Source of the DNA: Ewingella allii
GTDB taxonomy: Bacteria; Pseudomonadota; Gammaproteobacteria; Enterobacterales; Enterobacteriaceae
Direction of reading: 5' to 3'
Assembly (NCBI RefSeq): GCF_044430645.1
Contig: NZ_JAWUDN010000001.1
Location: forward strand, 62,001 to 126,000
DNA: 64,000 bases
Of the stretch, positions 62,501-64,000 are shown one piece after another (within the stretch, counting starts at the first letter, position 1; each line of letters opens with the position of its first letter). The notes beneath the pieces are model-generated. The model did no database searches. It was not told the DNA's origin and saw only the letters and a program-made list of their open reading frames with translations. The position numbers and the translations under genes are program-made.

Positions 62501-64000
62501 GCGAGTCAGGGTCGAGGCCAACACGGTTTTGACATGCTGCAACAGCGGGCGTCGCGGACCTTTATTCAGCAGGTCTAACAGCAGCGCCACCGCCGTCGGG
62601 AATAGCAGCAGCGTGGCGATAAAGCCCAGCCAGTAGGCCGGATTGGGCACTATCGTGATGGTGCAAAACAGCATCACCAGCAGGCTTGGCGCCACCAGAC
62701 TGCGGCGCAGGTTGTCGAGCAGTTTCCAGCGCGACAGGGTACTTAGCGGGTTGGCGTGGCGCGTGCCATCGGCCCGCCGCACCCGCAGGCGCAGCCAGTT
62801 GAGCAACTGCCAGTCGCCGCGGATCCAGCGCGAACGGCGCGCCGCGTCCACCAGATAGTTGGCCGGATATTGTTCATACAGCACCACGTCGCTCAGCATG
62901 CCGGAACGGGCGTAGCAGCCTTCCAGCAGGTCATGGCTGAGTACCAGGTTTTCCGGGCAGGTGTTATGGGTAGCCTGAGTGAACATATCGACATCGTAGA
63001 TGCCCTTGCCGACAAAAGATCCTTCGCCAAACAGGTCCTGATAGATGTCTGACGACATGGAGGAGTAAGGATCATTGCCCGGCTTACTGCTGCTCAGGGC
63101 GGCGTAGCGCCCCTGACCGTAGCGCGGGATCTCCTCGGCCAGTCGCGGTTGCAGGATGGCGTAGCCCTCGACCACTCGACCAAGTTCAGCGTCAAAAATC
63201 GGATGGTTGAGCGGGTGGGCCATGGCGGCAACCAGCTGATGGGCCGTGGCGCGGGGCAGCACGGTATCGCTGTCGAGGGTAATAACGTACTTCACCTTGG
63301 AGAGCTGTTGCTGAGTGGCACCAATCACGGTGGAGAAGGCGTTGCTCTGGCCACGCAGCCAGTGGTTAAGGGCGCTCAGCTTGCCGCGTTTGCGCTCATA
63401 GCCCATCCATACGCCTTGCGACGGGTTGAACTCACTTTCGCGATGCAGCAGGCTGAACAGTCCGTCGGGTGCCTGCGGATAGCGGCGATTGAGCAGCTCG
63501 ATTTGCGCCGTGGCGTATTCCAGCAGGCGATCGTCGGCGTCGCGATAACGGGTGTTACTGTCGTGAAAATCGGCGATCAGGGCGAAATAGAGGTGAGCAC
63601 GGGTGTTGCCGAGATAACAGACTTCAAGGCTGTTGACCAAGGCGTCAATCCCCGCGCGGCTGCCGAGCAGGCAGGGAATGACCACCAGCGTGCTGAAGCG
63701 TTCGGGGATCTCTTTGGAGAAATCCAGCCGTGGCAAAGGGTGCGGCGTGCGGCTGCGGGTGGTGGCTTCGCTCAGTAAACTCATCACAAACTGGCTACAG
63801 ACAATCACAATCGGAATAGCCAGCAGCCATAGCGGCCAGGTCATGCCTCGATCGTGGGTGTGCAGCAGCAGATCGGCGGTGAGGGCGGTGATCAGCAGGC
63901 TCAGGCTGCCCAGCCATGACAGCAAGGGGGTTTTGTTAAGCTGCTGGCGAAAACGGCTGAGGGCCGAATAGCGGATAACCAGATGCTTCTCGAGCGCATC
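56591..64000 (-). CDS. Cyclic beta-1,2-glucan synthase (NdvB/ChvB family), N-terminus beyond the window
   Basis: 2469 codons are present and the frame is still open at the right edge, so the true start lies outside. From the N-terminal side: membrane segments; a family-84 glycosyltransferase domain with VKYVITLDSDTVLP (DSD motif) and RRSRWIRGDWQLL; further membrane segments (LVMLFCTITIV, GVLFVLLTLHF); a large linker; then carbohydrate-binding and GH94-like phosphorylase domains. The latter include MGAGDWNDGMN (catalytic Asp) and GRGGWSWYTGSAGWTY. Such enzymes initiate, elongate, trim and cyclise periplasmic beta-1,2-glucans, which matter for osmoadaptation and host contact. Sinorhizobium NdvB is about 2830 residues. 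Unusual outside Rhizobiales and Brucella, though known in some Enterobacterales. Confidence 0.93.
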   Translation of the reverse strand, partial: DALEKHLVIRYSALSRFRQQLNKTPLLSWLGSLSLLITALTADLLLHTHDRGMTWPLWLLAIPIVIVCSQFVMSLLSEATTRSRTPHPLPRLDFSKEIPERFSTLVVIPCLLGSRAGIDALVNSLEVCYLGNTRAHLYFALIADFHDSNTRYRDADDRLLEYATAQIELLNRRYPQAPDGLFSLLHRESEFNPSQGVWMGYERKRGKLSALNHWLRGQSNAFSTVIGATQQQLSKVKYVITLDSDTVLPRATAHQLVAAMAHPLNHPIFDAELGRVVEGYAILQPRLAEEIPRYGQGRYAALSSSKPGNDPYSSMSSDIYQDLFGEGSFVGKGIYDVDMFTQATHNTCPENLVLSHDLLEGCYARSGMLSDVVLYEQYPANYLVDAARRSRWIRGDWQLLNWLRLRVRRADGTRHANPLSTLSRWKLLDNLRRSLVAPSLLVMLFCTITIVPNPAYWLGFIATLLLFPTAVALLLDLLNKGPRRPLLQHVKTVLASTLTRVSHLLLTLSTLPHESYYNLKAILVTLWRLAISHKHLNEWASFDASKTRYSLSPENFYRAMWVNPLAGVLFVLLTLHFNPLYMTLAVPLGVLWFFAPRLLSWMSKTPGKPQADINLKQRRFLRQTARETWAFFATFVNKDENWLPPDNYQEVPEPVIAHRTSPTNIGLSLLANMTAMDFGYITQGDLLLRTTNTLDTLDKLEHYRGHLYNWYDTRTLAPLNPRYISSVDSGNLAGHLLTLSTGLAALRHLPAIDIKQVLAGIEDTLYLVESGAGTGKRETLKPLRQHWLNASGLPQHQVFDELNAMLTLTSTLLLEPNGDVRWLSALKVQLSEFCQEWALLYGWMQQEPRGKVLPSLVWLSQLEGKVPGLNRAKIALTVTLARKRLVLISELEKRLADHARMDFKFLYNTTTSLLSVGYNCDINKLDSGHYDLLPSEIRLTNYFTIATNQLPQKSWFALGRLFTQIDKKPSLMSWSGSMFEYLMPQLVMPGYPDTLLVQMCRAAVKRQIDWGNEHGVPWGISESAYASFDPNHNYQYHAFGVPGLGLKRGLGEDMVIAPYATLMALVVEPQKACSNLLELEALGARGQYGFYEALDHTPSRLNRGQSYVIVRSYMAHHQGMGFLALSHLLLDAPMVDRFAANTSFQSARLLLQERVPDAVDLYSPRRQFESVEGSLQAVNVDIREFNNVDSPIPEVQLLSNTHYHLMLTQAGGGYSTWHNLALTRWREDATRDQRGTFCYISDPQTGEVWSNAWQPLGLKASQYQAVFTDASVEFKRTEGQLIMHTKIVVSPEDDVELRRMTLTHRGRQPRVIEITTYAEVVLAPAANDLTHPAFSNLFIQTELVPDREGILCHRRPREENEACPWLFHMLAIHGPTDRETSFETDRAAFIGRGYTSADPQALANPGTLGNSAGPVLDPIVAIRQRVVLKPGVPLVIDMVYGITPERHLSLAMMEKYRDHNIADRVFELAWSHSQVTLRQINANEDDANFYNRLASAVLFPSAELRADAQTLGRNRRGQSGLWGHALSGDLQIVLLSITSAENILMVTHLIRAHNYWRLKGLSVDLVILSNDQGGYQQELHNEIMSRVAAGAESSLMDKPGGIFVRKGEHMTSEDRTLLMSVASIWFDDRHGGLLDQFNQKMQQPQNIQPLLVPMSILPKNLHAPREFDTHSLSFFNGLGGFSPDGREYQILLPEGKNTPAPWSNVIANANFGTVISESGQAYTWFENAHEYRLTPWENDPVTDGSGEAFYLRDEESGEVWSPMPLPVRGDGDYLTRHGFGYSRFEHRQSGIDSELTVLVAEHAPVKLFILTLSNSSGRPRKLSATGYVEWIMADLRAKSAMHVMTRSASVDKGCGVLATNYYGSNGSERTAFFAVTGVHCSVSGDRREFLGRNGSPRAPAAMQLQRLSGKTGAGLDPCGAVQSATTLIDGDQRTFVFTLGLGQNAQDAEQLIRQFLDENAARRELDNIHHHWHQVLDKIQIHTPEPSVNLLTNGWLIYQTLACRIMARSGYYQSGGAFGFRDQLQDTLSLTHAAPERMREQILLCASRQFAEGDVQHWWHPPSGNGVRTRCSDDYLWLPLAMCHYIDVTGDVAIADQPVGYIEARLLAPEEESFYEQPTLSNLNETLFEHGVRAIKHGLNFGKNGLPLMGAGDWNDGMNNVGIKGQGESVWLGFFLYNVLQRFAALAERLGKSDIVTLCQQQAATLKQNLHDNAWDGEWYLRGYFDSGETLGSHLNNECQIDAIAQSWSVLSGAGDPERSQQAMKQLDNRLVDDQAGLIRLLTPPFNGDGPNPGYIRGYLPGVRENGGQYTHGAIWAVMAFAEMGDIERAWQLMSLINPINHSLNAEGVDRYKVEPYVITADICTVDPHNGRGGWSWYTGSAGWTYRLITESLLGIKRHGEFISIHTRLPTHWPQVSLTYQQGSSQYHITVKRGENGYQVVMDGQPLFDGMIPVRDDGVNHQVEVWLAE

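Overview
This window is chromosomal DNA from a member of the Enterobacterales. The first 9.8 kb follows the conserved order dpaA(yafK) / dinB / pepD / gpt / frsA / crl / proB / proA / tRNA-Thr, and every protein there is close to its E. coli counterpart in sequence and length. Two 127-bp ERIC elements and a ycgZ-ymgA-ariR operon also fit this order. The accessory content points to a plant- or environment-associated lineage: a HrpL-type promoter with a type III chaperone/effector pair, organosulfur and biuret use, xenosiderophore uptake, and a cyclic beta-1,2-glucan synthase. A Yersiniaceae-type genus such as Rahnella, Rouxiella or Ewingella is my guess; the window does not resolve the genus.

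Layout. 0-9.8 kb is housekeeping, plus a secreted GDPD-fold protein that lacks most catalytic residues. tRNA-Thr(UGU) at 9.76 kb is followed by an aldehyde dehydrogenase gene with no usable start codon. 11.5-16.6 kb holds an amidase, an NCS1 permease, a biuret hydrolase and a 2-oxoadipate dioxygenase-like gene (nitrogen salvage). 16.8-19.1 kb encodes a surface lipoprotein and its Slam/type XI outer-membrane transporter. 19.9-27.6 kb is a Fur-box-bearing iron-siderophore module: TonB receptor, binding protein, two fused permease-ATPases and a divergent AraC regulator.

27.6-45.1 kb is a large organosulfur island. It contains SsuA, a sigma-54 activator whose C-terminal half is itself an SsuA-like domain, SsuD behind a matching -24/-12 promoter, a FAD/NAD(P) enzyme, two DszA/NtaA-type flavin monooxygenases, a DszC/SfnB-type monooxygenase, a MetNIQ-like importer and a ribose-type importer with two permeases. 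No flavin reductase and no SsuB/SsuC is present in the window.

45.1-48.1 kb contains a secreted protein built from 20-residue repeats, a CesT-like chaperone and a putative Cys-His-Asp effector behind a HrpL box, and a convergent TIKI/EreA-like protein. 48.4-54.9 kb holds a stand-alone trpC, an AraC regulator, several small genes, and an exported MsrA with a DipZ-type thiol-disulfide transporter. 55.3-56.3 kb is the Rcs-connector operon ycgZ-ymgA-ariR. The last 7.4 kb is the 3' part of a giant cyclic glucan synthase gene that runs off the window.

The strongest candidates for something new are the SsuA-fused sigma-54 activator with its promoter architecture, and the HrpL-controlled effector cassette.
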